From Lamellibrachia columna (Eukaryota; Annelida; Polychaeta; Sabellida; Siboglinidae): a stretch of 64,000 nt of DNA. Positions 35,640 to 45,847 of this stretch are shown here, in pieces; positions within the stretch are counted from its first letter, which is position 1; each line of letters starts with the position of its first letter. The stretch lies in NCBI GenBank assembly GCA_963662155.1, contig OY759262.1, positions 245,001 through 309,000 on the forward strand, in the 5' to 3' direction. Under the pieces are notes generated by a model. It worked only from the letters and a program-made list of their open reading frames with translations. It made no database searches and was not told the origin of the DNA. Both the position numbers and the translations under genes were made by a program.

Positions 35640-35905
35640 ATCCACTGCAACATGTCAGCACCACATCAGCACTATGTCAGCATCGTGTTAGTACATCAGT
35701 ACCAAGTCAGCACCATGTCAGCAAGCATCACGTCAGCACTATGTCAGCACCATAGCAGCACTGTATCAGCATCATGTTACTACCACATAAGTACCACGTC
35801 AACACCACATTATCACTGTGTTACCATCGTGTCAGTACCATGTCAGCAGTCTTATGGCCCAATTCAGCACCATGTCAGCACTATGTCAGCACTCGTTATA
35901 GAGAA
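35640..35905 (+). repeat. Imperfect gtcagcaccat-type repeat
   Basis: Variants of gtcagcaccat/gtcagcactat recur at irregular 11-15 bp spacing. The 166-codon open frame at 35598-36098 covers it and has no domain. Confidence 0.75.
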
Positions 35906-36339
35906 ACAAGTTATGAAAACAGATATATGTTATTGTTACAGATGTACATTTCTAAAATGTATTTTTAAACTACAGTCTCCACCTTCTCAAGGGACCACTT
36001 GCCAAAAACAACCACATTCAACTCCTCTCGAAGGTCTGCCTGTATTAAGATACAACCTCTGTGAAGAAACCACTATTCCACTGTCCATTCAGAGGTAATT
36101 TCAGACCAGTTTGACTCTATGACTTCCTTCTCAGAATTTGTCTGTAGTATGGGTGTAAAGTTAAAACTATCTACTTCCGCAGTAGTCCTAAAGCTATGAT
36201 TCCATCTTCAGGGGTAATCTGCAATAGCAAAATGCCTAATTGTACAATTCTATGCCACTTTCAAAGACTTAATGATACATCAACCATGCATTCATAACTA
36301 TAATTACATGTAACCATGATTGTAAAACTACTAAAAGTT

Positions 36340-36760
36340 GTAGACATAATACATTAATATATACAACTACAGTTGTAGACATTACACATTAATATATACA
36401 ACTACAGTTGTAGACATTACACATTAATATAAACAACTACAGTTGTAGACATTACACATTAATATATACAACTACAGTTGTAGACATTACACATTAATAT
36501 ATACAACTACAGTTGTAGACATTACACATTAATATATACAACTACAGTTGTAGACATTACACATTAATATATACAACTACAGTTGTAGACATTACACATT
36601 AATATAAACAACTACAGTTGTAGACATTACACATTAATATATACAACTACAGTTGTAGACATAATACATTAATATATACAACTACAGTTGTAGACATTAC
36701 ACATTAATATATACATCAACAGTTGTGGACATAATACATTAATATATACAACTACAGCCC
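36340..36760 (+). repeat. 35-bp minisatellite, about 12 copies
   Basis: The unit acattaatatatacaactac plus agttgtagacattac repeats about 12 times with few changes. Each unit has a small acaac/gttgt hairpin. Confidence 0.95.
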
Positions 36761-36945
36761 TGTAGTTAGCCCTGGTGCCTGAGGCTATTGCCACATTGAT
36801 TACAAATAAACATTCCCACCAATGAACAGCTTCAGTAGCCTAAGTGATATCACTGCACGTTTGGTCCACTCAGCACTGTGTGCACAACTAACCCTGTATT
36901 GCTAGGGCACCTTCTTTGTATTCAGGGACCATATCAAAAACTCAC

Positions 36946-37003
36946 CTTCACGTACTTGAGCATGTCCCTATTGTAGGCAGCCAGGTTGGCTATGACGGGG
37001 CTG
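36946..37003 (-). CDS. DOCK9/10/11-like: DOCK-D exon: segment after the WVDSGRPLF block
   Basis: A 58-bp exon with a gtgagt donor (from 36945) and a cccccccag-type acceptor encodes SPVIANLAAYNRDMLKYVK in one frame. The DMLKYVK ending fits the (E)LIKYLK segment after the FFxxCQ region in DOCK9-11. The acceptor choice rests on avoiding an in-frame TGA a few bases upstream. It starts in phase 2 while the exon at 38308 ends in phase 0, so a small exon between them is not yet identified. Confidence 0.5.
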
Positions 37004-37149
37004 CTGGGGGGAGGTCATCGCTGGGTAATGCTGGGGTTACAGGGTAAAGAACATGCACTTTACGACATGACGTGTTAGTAATATGAATATTATCTGGCAA
37101 AGTATGAGAATCCAATATTAGTTCACTCGAACACCAATGAGCTTCCCTG

Positions 37150-37695
37150 GAAACATTCAGTCACGCTACAGCTGAGTGAACCAGAACAAAGTCTACATCC
37201 CGTACTCAGCCATACAGCTGAGTGAACCAGAACAAAGTCTACATCCCGTACTCAGCCATACAGCTGAGTGAACCAGAACAAAGTCTACATCCCGTACTCA
37301 GCCATAGAGCTGAGTGAACCAGAACAAAGTCTACATCCCGTATTCAGCCATACAGCTGAGTGAACCAGAACAAAGTCTACATCCCGTACTCAGCCATAGA
37401 GCTGAGTGAACCAGAACAAAGTCAACATCCCGTACTCAGCCATACAGCTGAGTGAACCAGAACAAAGTCTACATCCCGTACTCAGCCATACAGCTGAGTG
37501 AACCAGAACAAAGTCTACATCCCGTACTCAGCCATAGAGCTGAGTGAACCAGAACAAAGTCTACATCCCGTATTCAGCCATACAGCTGAGTGAACAAGAA
37601 CAAAGTCTACATCCCGTACTCAGCCATACAGCTGAGTGAACCAGAACAAAGTCTACATCCCGTACTCAGCCATAGAGCTGAGTGAACCAGAACAA
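37150..37695 (+). repeat. 46-bp minisatellite, about 12 copies
   Basis: The unit cagctgagtgaaccagaaca plus aagtctacatcccgtactcagccata repeats about 12 times. The strings cattcagtcacgct and cagctgagtgaac next to and within it also occur in the SINE at 42830-43155, so the array probably grew from a SINE fragment. Confidence 0.9.
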
Positions 37696-38307
37696 ATCAG
37701 TCAACAAAACTGTTGAGGCTTTGAAACAGTAGAAATAGGATTTATAAAAACTATAAAAAAATAGCAATAGGATTTATAAAAGCTATTGAAACAGTAGCAA
37801 TACAATAAAAAAATACTGAAACAGCAGCAATATGATTTGTTTAACATTATTGAAACTGTTACAATAGGATTTTTTTAAACTGTTCAAACAGTGGCAATAT
37901 GATTCAGTGGCAATATTTATTTATTTAAATGAAGGTTCTGTCACCTGATGCCCTACCACTTTCTCTTTGTTGTTGGTATCAAACAGTGAGTGTTCCCTCG
38001 GCTGCAGTGACAGTTGGTGAAACGAATGGCACAAATTTTCATGAGCCCACACAATGGCTCCACAGAGTTCACCCAAATAGTGCATTACAACAAATGTGTG
38101 CCAATAGCTGTTGAAGTTAAGGGGTTAATATTTACCCTTTCTATGCATTTTTTAATGGTGAATTTAAATTTCACAGGGAGTTCATTACAAAATCCAGATT
38201 TCCACCTCAAAAGAACTGCTCCCAACTTGATACTGACTCAGGAAACCGAAAATGTCCCCCAGACCCCTGTTCTGGAGGGCTTGCCCCTGGTCAAACCGGT
38301 AAATCAC

Positions 38308-38394
38308 CTTAGTGTAGATGGTCGAGACCAGACCCAGGTCAAACTTGAACAAAGGTCGTCCACTGTCCACCCAAAGGACGTCCGGCCCCACACA
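38308..38394 (-). CDS. DOCK9/10/11-like: DOCK-D exon: WVDSGRPLF block after the C2 domain
   Basis: This 87-bp, phase-0 exon (acceptor tttgtag, donor gtgatt) encodes 29 residues, CVGPDVLWVDSGRPLF then KFDLGLVSTIYTK. DOCK9/10/11 have the same sequence of motifs, IKWVDGGKPLF followed about 10 residues later by V/ESTIYTQD. This is among the most specific matches in the window and fixes the gene's subfamily and strand. Confidence 0.85.
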
Positions 38395-38669
38395 CTACAA
38401 ACATCAAACATGTCTATATCACTGTCCACTCAACAGGTATCCAGCGCCACATTGCAAACATCAAATATATCAGATTGATGAGTTTTAGCAGCATGAAATT
38501 AATCATTCTTATCCAACAAGCAGTTATCATCATCTTTCCCAAATATGTGTGTGCACGCACATGCGTGTGTCCATGCATGGATGCATATATGTGTATATAA
38601 TATAAAACAACCTATTTATATTTTTCATGCATATATATAAAAAAGTTTACTGTCAAATTACTTCACTAC

Positions 38670-39295
38670 AAGAGGGAACAGTTTGATGCTCTCTATATCT
38701 GTGTTGGCATCAGTAGCAATACTGTAGGGTCCTTTCTGAAGAGTGGTGCTAATATTATCAGCACATTCCTTGGCAAGCGTACCCACAATTGCAGTTGTCT
38801 TTGTTCGGCCACTGGAATCTGGAAACATTCTGTTAAAAAGAAGTCCGGCATGATTGCTTACTGCTATTGGAATGTTATGTTCTATAAGAAATGATGTGAA
38901 CAGCGTCTCAGCATTGACTGTGGCAAATCAGGTATCTTTTGAAAAGAAAGTACTGATCTTAGAACATGCTTTGCCAGCGGCCTGTACATACTGTGCTGAT
39001 ACTTCCACTTTGTTTTGCTGGGATTCCCTTTAATTTCTTTCACGGTGGCGTGTTCAGGCATGCCGCCATACTTCTGCTACGATGATAACGGTAAAACTAA
39101 CTACATTACAAATGCCATCCAAACCTGATAATCCAGTGATAATGAGAACATTTTGAAAAGATAGACTTATCTCATTAAATTGTGAAGGGGTGCAATCATA
39201 CTTCATAGACACATCGCTTACAACCACAGACATGGTTACGCCACAGAATCAGCTCTTCCACTACTCATGGCGCATTTAATCCTGCCTGGTTAAAA
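38670..39295 (-). pseudogene. hAT transposase N-terminal part (copy 2)
   Basis: On the minus strand a start near 39062 gives MPEHATVKEIKGNPSKTKW. Downstream, in other frames, are SNHAGLLFNRMFPDSSGRTK and YSIATDANTDIESIKLFPL, the order found in hAT transposases around the start of the catalytic domain. Frame changes and stops separate these parts. The section 38860-39290 aligns with 34850-35390, so both come from the same element family. It lies in the intron between DOCK exons 38308 and 39507. Confidence 0.6.
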
Positions 39296-39506
39296 CAATA
39301 AAACAATACCAACCGATGGCAGGTTATGATTGGCAAGATGGGGCCATTGCATTTTAATTATTTAATAAAAAAAATACAGACCGTAATCAGTTACGAGCGT
39401 AATCAAGGAAGGGTTAGGCGTAATGGCGTAATGTGTGGCTAAACATTGTAATTATTATGCTCAAATTGTAATAGTTGGCTCAGCATACACAGGCAGTCCT
39501 ACCTAC

Positions 39507-39637
39507 CATTGGTGAGCAGAGAGGACAACCAAGCATAGCCAATGACAGTGTCAAGGTTTATCGCCCTCTTTGTTGACCCCTTGACCCCAGTCGTCTTGGA
39601 GAGGTCACAGCTGACGTGTGAGAAGCAATGTGTCATG
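39507..39637 (-). CDS. DOCK9/10/11-like: DOCK-D exon: end of DHR1/C2 domain
   Basis: A 131-bp exon (acceptor tactaatgacag, donor gtaggt) encodes MTHCFSHVSCDLSKTTGVKG then TVIGYAWLSSLLTN. DOCK9-11 have LFTFYHVSCEIN...TVETPVGFAWVPLL here, the last strands of the phospholipid-binding DHR1 (C2-like) domain. The first 14 bases of the exon and its acceptor are identical to the unit of the adjoining 35-bp minisatellite. The exon before it should encode the central C2 strands (CIYGKP...IELP in the family). Only the array lies there, and I could not find that exon. Confidence 0.75.
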
Positions 39638-40160
39638 CTGTCATTAGTACATGACAATAGCAATGTGTCATGCTGTCTTTAGTATATGACAATAGCAATG
39701 TGTCATGCTGTCATTAGTACATGACAATAGCAATGTGTCATGCTGTCATTAGTACATGACAATAGCAATGTGTCATGCTGTCTTTAGTATATGACAATAG
39801 TAATGTGTCAGGCTGTCATCAGTATATGACAATAGCAATGTGTCAGGCTGTCATCAGTATATGACAATAGCAATGTGTCAGGCTGTCATTAGTATATGAC
39901 AATAGCAGTGTCAGGCGGCCAATTAGTATATGACAATAGCAGTGTCAGGCTGCCATTAGTATGTGACAATAGCAATGTGTCAGGCTGTCATTAGTATATG
40001 ACAATAGCAGTGTCAGGCTGTCATCAGTATATGACAATAGCAGTGTCATGCTGTCATTAGTATGTGACAATAGCAATGTGTCAGGCTGTCATCAGTATAT
40101 GACAATAGCAGTGTCATGCTGTCATTAGTATGTGACAATAGCAATGTGTCATGCTCCCAA
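39638..40160 (+). repeat. 35-bp minisatellite carrying a 3' splice site (block A)
   Basis: About 15 units of atgacaatagcaatgtgtca plus tgctgtcattagtac. On the minus strand each unit contains tactaatgacag followed by catgacacattgct: a branch-point-like tactaat, an AG, and the first 14 exon bases of the 39507-39637 DOCK exon. Shorter variants lack a few bases. Confidence 0.9.
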
Positions 40161-40210
40161 TTAGCAGGAGTTTGTAAGGACGCTGAAATGCACCCAAAAT
40201 GTCAGCCTAC

Positions 40211-40276
40211 CTTGAGAGGCACTGCACCCTCCGTGTCAGAGTCCTGAATCTCCACATAACAAGCGACGTTTCGTGC
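40211..40276 (-). CDS. DOCK9/10/11-like: DOCK-D exon: ARNVACYVEIQDSD, start of DHR1
   Basis: This 66-bp, phase-0 exon (acceptor gtgtag, donor gtaggc) encodes 22 residues, ARNVACYVEIQDSDTEGAV plus PLK. It aligns over its full length with ARNIxVCxEFxxSDE...LK, the first C2 strand of DOCK9-11. Block B has a broken copy at 52713-52752. Confidence 0.85.
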
Positions 40277-40401
40277 CTACACAGAATGTAGCGGTGAATT
40301 ACACAGTGGTGCACATTTATGACGACATTTCTACATTGTGCACCAAAAGTATTTTTCTAAGTTGCTCAATTTTATATTCATCTAGTCAGATCAAATGCAT
40401 C

Positions 40402-42045
40402 TCGTTTAACCTTCAAGTCGGCAGGTGGGGACTAGCTACACTCCATACGTGTCTATTTAACCTTCAAGTCGGCAGGTGGGGACTGGCTACACCCCATACG
40501 TGTCTATTTAACCTTCAAGCCGGCAGGTGGGGACTGGCTACACCCCATACGTGTCTATTTAACCTTCAAGTCGGCAGGTGGGGACTGGCTACACCCCATA
40601 CGTGTCTATTTAACCTTCAAGTCGGCAGGTGGGGACTAGCTACACTCCATACGTGTCTATTTAACCTTCAAGTCGGCAGGTGGGGACTGGCTACACCCCA
40701 TACGTGTCTATTTAACCTTCAAGTCGGCAGGTGGGGACTGGCTACACCCCATACGTGTCTATTTAACCTTCAAGCCGGCAGGTGGGGACTGGCTACACCG
40801 CATACGTGTCTATTTAACCTTCAAGCTGGCAGGTGGGGACTGGCTACACCCCATACGTGTCTATTTAACCTTCAAGCTGGCAGGTGGGGACTGGCTACAC
40901 CGCATACGTGTCTATTTAACCTTCAAGCTGGCAGGTGGGGACTGGCTACACCCCATACGTGTCTATTTAACCTTCAAGCTGGCAGGTGGGGACTGGCTAC
41001 ACCGCATACGTGTCTATTTAACCTTCAAGCCGGCAGGTGGGGACTGGCTACACCCCATACGTGTCTATTTAACCTTCAAGCAGGCAGGTGGGGACTGGCT
41101 ACACCCCATACATGTCTATTTAACCTTCAAGCCGGCAGGTGGGGACTGGCTACACCCCATACGTGTCTATTTAACCTTCAAGCCGGCAGGTGGGGACTGG
41201 CTACACCCCATACGTGTCTATTTAACCTTCAAGCCGGCAGGTGGGGACTGGCTACACCCCATACGTGTCTATTTAACCTTCAAGCCGGCAGGTGGGGACT
41301 GGCTACACCCCATACGTGTCTATTTAACCTTCAAGCCGGCAGGTGGGGACTGGCTACACCCCATACGTGTCTATTTAACCTTCAAGCCGGCAGGTGGGGA
41401 CTGGCTACACCCCACCCCATACGTGTCTATTTAACCTTCAAGCCGGCAGGTGGGGACTGGCTACACCGCATACGTGTCTATTTAACCTTCAAGCCGGCAG
41501 GTGGGGACTGGCTACACCCCATACGTGTCTATTTAACCTTCAAGCCGGCAGGTGGGGACTGGCTACACCCCATACGTGTCTATTTAACCTTCAAGCAGGC
41601 AGGTGGGGACTGGCTACACCCCATACATGTCTATTTAACCTTCAAGCCGGCAGGTGGGGACTGGCTACACCCCATACGTGTCTATTTAACCTTCAAGCCG
41701 GCAGGTGGGGACTGGCTACACCCCATACGTGTCTATTTAACCTTCAAGCCGGCAGGTGGGGACTGGCTACACCCCATACGTGTCTATTTAACCTTCAAGC
41801 AGGCAGGTGGGGACTGGCTACACCCCATACGTGTCTATTTAACCTTCAAACAGGCAGGTGGGGACTGGCTACACCCCATACGTGTCTATTTAACCTTCAA
41901 GCCGGCAGGTGGGGACTGGCTACACCCCATACGTGTCTATTTAACCTTCAAGCCGGCAGGTGGGGACTGGCTACACCGCATACGTGTCTATTTAACCTTC
42001 AAGCCGGCAGGTGGGGACTGGCTACACCCCATACGTGTCTATTTT
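40402..42045 (+). repeat. 51-bp minisatellite, about 32 copies (block A)
   Basis: The unit cttcaagccggcaggtgggg plus actggctacaccccatacgtgtctatttaac repeats about 32 times. As 51 is a multiple of three, a 599-codon open frame results. Block B has only three units (52862-53020). The codons are a pure 17-residue repeat with no other protein features, so no gene is called. Confidence 0.95.
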
Positions 42046-42272
42046 GTGCTTTCTCTAAAATTAATTTTGTGACAATTTTCACCTATTACTATATCCTCTG
42101 AACATCAGTAATTCTCTGAACATCAGTAATTCTCATAAAACATGCAAAATTGTCTGCTTGCAGTTTATAGTATTGGAAATTGAGATGACCACTAAGATGA
42201 CCTAATTGTACTGAGATGACCTGATTGTACTGAGATGACCTGGTTGTACTGAGACAGTGTGAGGGCACTAAC

Positions 42273-42457
42273 CTTTGCGAAGACTTTCTGACAATCGTAC
42301 TTGAGGTTGCGCGTGGACACGTACAGGTGGTTCACGTAGGTGAAGGGTGCGGGCAGCTCTGGCTGCTCCAGGGTAAATTACTCCACCTCAATGGTGGGGC
42401 AGCTACTAAGGGGCGCTGGGAATGGGGCGACAGGAACCAGCGAACTTGTGAGAGTGT
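42273..42457 (-). pseudogene. DOCK9/10/11-like: DOCK-D exon with in-frame stop: segment before DHR1
   Basis: This 185-bp exon (acceptor cctacag, donor gttagt) encodes TLTSSLVPVAPF, then PTIEVE, a TAA stop (42378-42380), then FTLEQPELPAPFTYVNHLYV and NLKYDCQKVFAK. In DOCK9-11 the same stretch is (I)TSSYVPLKPF...TVEVEEF...YKNHLYVYPxxLKYDSQKxFAK, so the stop replaces a conserved Glu codon (GAG to TAA needs two changes). The rest of the exon and both splice sites are intact. It ends in phase 0, which fits the exon at 40211-40276. It is absent from block B. The stop may be real or an assembly error. Confidence 0.75.
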
Positions 42458-42829
42458 CTGTAGGTGACAAAATATATGTCCCATGTTAAGGTCATTGACA
42501 CTCAGTACAATTTCTTTGAATGGATGGACACTTTCTCGGAATGTCATGTGTGATGTGGTAATTACCTCTCAAGAACATACAATAAAAATGCAAAAGTGTA
42601 TTGAGGTGTAATTACATACTTACTCAATACTCACTCCCTGTGCCTCTCTCAGTAGGTCATTATCATGTCAAATATTATTGCATAGTTTCAAAGGGTTATG
42701 TTATATTAAACAAGTATTACTAAACAAGTTAAATATCACATATAATTCACAATATTACACAATGTTGTTCATCTAACAAACTGAATGTGTTTCCATAGCA
42801 ACAAGAGGATGCATAAAGGTAAAAAAAAG

Positions 42830-43155
42830 GTTCTTATATAGCGCAGTATCCAGTCCTTTGGACTGCTCAAAGCGCTTTACACTTCACCCCCTGGCAGACC
42901 TGTTCATTCCAAGGCCATTTCAACTTTTCGGGGAAGCATTCAGCCACGCTGCAATTACTGCGCGAAAACTATTCGTTCACATATCCACCACTGTCTGTAT
43001 TGCCAGGTACTCATTTATACAGCTGAGTGAACTGTGGCAATGTGGGGTGATCAAACTTGCCAAAGGTTCGAAGCGACCGCAGTGGGATTTGAAACCGGGT
43101 TCTCTCGATTGAGAGTCCGGCCTTCTAACCGGTATGCTATCACGCCCCATAAAAG
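42830..43155 (-). mobile_element. tRNA-derived SINE (block A)
   Basis: Read on the minus strand from 43152, it starts with a tRNA-like head (tagcataccggttagaagg as A-box region; ggtttcaaatccc as B box). It continues through cagctgtataaatgagtacc and gcgctttgagcagtccaaag, and ends with gcgctatataagaacc plus a T-rich/A-rich end. The gcgctatataag end is shared by SINEs of many marine animals, perhaps the MetaSINE group, which I cannot verify here. SINEs are non-coding and use LINE proteins to move. Confidence 0.7.
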
Positions 43156-43335
43156 GGGAGTTAACAACCTGTAAAACAAGGGGATGTTTAAACAGGGGAA
43201 GCAACAACTTGTAAAACATTGGTCAAAGCTGTTAAAATTATGTATTACAATTAGTGCAAAAATTTAATAAAGTGTGAATTTTGTAAAAGTAACTACGCAT
43301 CATTTGGTAGTGTCGCTGAACGGCTTCAGCCTCAC

Positions 43336-43381
43336 CATCAATGACCCATGAATTGACTGCCATTTGCCCTGCTTTTCAGGC
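43336..43381 (-). CDS. DOCK9/10/11-like: DOCK-D small exon PEKQGKWQSIHGSLM (block A)
   Basis: A 46-bp exon (acceptor gttgcag, donor gtgagg) supplies one base to finish a Lys codon, then encodes PEKQGKWQSIHGSLM. DOCK11 has KKPEKTKLQIIPGQLN here. The phase matches the 53958-54077 exon of block B exactly. The identical exon in block B is 53422-53467. Confidence 0.65.
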
Positions 43382-43674
43382 CTGCAACAAAGAGTGATTA
43401 GACAAATGTTTGGTGCCAATGGGACTATAGAATTCAAGAGAGGGTCCGTAAGAGAAAGCTTAAAAAATCGTTGGCTGGGGGGGCATCATCACAAATAAAA
43501 ATGGTCTAACGTATTATCATTAGCACTTTCACTTAAACTGTTAACAAACATAACTGTAAACAAAATCATTTAAGGAATTTGCTTGGATTAGGTCACCATT
43601 AATACAATATTCTTCAACGTCCTTCTGCAGAAGAATACGGTTGATGTTGTTTCCTTGAAACCTCCACTACATGC

Positions 43675-43760
43675 AGGCAGGCAGGCAGGAAGGCAGGCAG
43701 CAGCAGGCAGGCAGGCAGCAGGCAGGCAGGCAGGCAGGCAGGCAGCAGCAGCAGCAGCAC
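43675..43760 (+). repeat. (ggca)n microsatellite (block A)
   Basis: Interrupted ggca/gca repeats. In block A this tract is the exact site where the ~1.07 kb segment carrying the 53958-54077 exon is missing. Confidence 0.9.
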
Positions 43761-44865
43761 ACCATACTATGCACCTGTATTACGGGACTATGCATTATGT
43801 CCGTTATAGACAGATGTCTATTATGGAGAATTTGATTAAGTTGACACTCACTAGGTGGCGCCATTATAATTTGTTTGTCGTTAGTTGGTATTGTCATGAA
43901 CGGTACAAAGCTATGGTTAATTAAACAATACATGTATATACAACATATGTGGGCCATAAACGTAGTTGGTTAAAATGTCATAAATCCTGCAGCGTTACTG
44001 CATTCCTCTGCTTGGAAACCAGGTGGCGTATGGGGACGTGATCGGCCTGGTTACCATGACCACCAGATAGATAGATAAATAGTTTTTATTTATTTATCTA
44101 TTATTTTTCTTTCTTTTGTTGTATATATTTTTATTGATCCATCCTTGTTTTTATCTCGCTTTTAGTGCAATGTTGCTAAGCTTTGCTTTGGGCCACTTTT
44201 CATCTTTTGATGGTATCACTAGGCTCCTGAACTTCAGTATAAAAAAATTAATCACCATTTCTTTGACCCCTCTATAAACAAATGATTAATCCGCCAAGTG
44301 ACATAACTGAAACGAATTGTACATGGTCCACTGCTGTCGGGCGGATAGTAACTCAGCTAAATTGAGTCACAGGATTGTCAATGCACTTTGGTCTGTCTAC
44401 AAGCAGCAGGGTGACTATGAATGGTTAGGTCCAAATTCCCTGTCTGTTGTCCACATTGGCCAGGGGGCCGCTATGGGCCGTTAGCAGACAATGCAAACTA
44501 ATAGTAAGTAATTCAGGACTTTCAAAAATGCTATTGTGCTAACATCAACGATGAGAAGCTATGGTGGTTAAGTGAGTTTAAGCAGGTGGAGTTTTAGTTG
44601 ATGGGTTGTCATGCGATATCAGACGGAGCCAATGCAGTGATTTAAGAAGTGGCACTAGGTGAGAGAAACAAATAATGGGAATGCACTAGTAAGTTTCAGT
44701 GATTGCTTTCTACTGATTTATACAACTAATACCTAAGCTAAGATGTCTGACAATTGCCAATTTATGAATATTATAAGGAAAGTTATTACATTAAAATTGA
44801 ACAAGACTGAAGAAGACTGCAGATCTCACAGCCACGTTATTACTGTCCCTTGAACGATAACTCAC

Positions 44866-45084
44866 GCAATCACAGTAGGCAAGCCACTTCGAGTCAACTC
44901 TGTACAGGTCTGGTTCCCCGGATGTTGCCCAGTTGACGCTGTTCAACATGTCGGTGGCATTGAGCAGATCGTTGGGGATCGTCGCCCGGATCCTTTCCTT
45001 GTTGGGATCAAAGTGGAAGTCCTCCGAGATCTTCTTCCCTTCCCGAGCATTGTACAGGGAAAGGGTGATGAAAAAGGGTTCCAG
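44866..45084 (-). CDS. DOCK9/10/11-like: DOCK-D exon LEPFFITLSLY (block A copy)
   Basis: A 219-bp, phase-0 exon (acceptor tttcag, donor gtgagt) encodes 73 residues beginning LEPFFITLSLYNAREGKKIS, then EDFHFDPNKERI, ending SKWLAYCDC. DOCK9-11 have (V)EPFFxxLALFDxxxxxKISxDFHVDLN at this place. It differs from the block B copy at about eight residues. The exon that must follow it (AIYTVARPHHEIF) is missing from block A, so this copy is probably skipped or dead unless its neighbour's exons are used. Confidence 0.8.
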
Positions 45085-45419
45085 CTGAAAGATGAAACGA
45101 CCAATACAGAGAATGTATTATTTACAAAGTACAGTTATATACTTTAAATGTTTTTGTCCATGCAAATATATATACAAATCATGTGTATACACAAAAATAA
45201 ATTCATGTTAAATGTGCAACAAAAATAAACAAATTACAAATTAATGGAACATCTTACATCATCAGGACAATTAAACTATTCAGTTAACAACACTTCTTGT
45301 TGGCTGAAATTGTTCTACAACTCTGAATTTGTAATTGTTATGAGTAACAAATGTCAGTGCATTGCAAGTTTAGTATTTAGGCTGAGAAGCTACTTGTGGG
45401 CTAGAAGTGCCCCACTCAC

Positions 45420-45572
45420 ATTGTCCAGCTGCTGTGGTTTCCGGTCTTCCGCCAGGTTTACTTGTAGCCTTAGTTGAAATTCTTGACACTCCACAACGAA
45501 CCTTGTGCCAAATTGTTCCTGATACACGTCCATCTCCACCTCAAAGCTGCCACCTGGTGACAACAGGCCTCT
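45420..45572 (-). CDS. DOCK9/10/11-like: DOCK-D exon RFVVECQEFQLRLQ (block A copy)
   Basis: A 153-bp, phase-0 exon (acceptor ctttgcag, donor gtgagt) encodes 51 residues starting RGLLSPGGSFEVEMDVYQEQ and continuing FGTRFVVECQEFQLRLQVNL. It corresponds to the KRFLVNCxDLxFNL stretch directly before EPFF in DOCK9-11. It joins in phase to the exon at 44866-45084. Confidence 0.8.
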
Positions 45573-45847
45573 CTGCAAAGTTAAACCACAAATTGATATT
45601 GTTTCCTTACTACCTACAAGCACACTACAGGTACCTTTATAATAATGCATGATTTTTTTTTTAGTTTTAATTATTTTATTAAAATTATTAAATGTTTTTT
45701 AATTAATTTGTTATCAGTTTTTCTCTGCTATTTCCCACCCAGAACTTCCTGCCCAACTGCACCAAGATCAGCAGATCAAGACACAGGCTCCCAGGTCACC
45801 TCAGGAGACACGACTGACCGTTGGCATACGTCATCCTGTTGTACAAG

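Noticed and set aside
35598..36098. 166-codon open frame
   Set aside because: Mostly a translation of gtcagcaccat repeats; composition is not protein-like outside them.
40273..42101. 599- and 235-codon open frames with a 17-residue repeat
   Set aside because: By-product of the 51-bp minisatellite. Block B has only three units at the same intronic place, so length is not conserved.
43080..43152. Functional tRNA gene
   Set aside because: A and B boxes are recognisable, but no proper anticodon and acceptor stems form and the sequence continues into a SINE body. The same structure is in block B.
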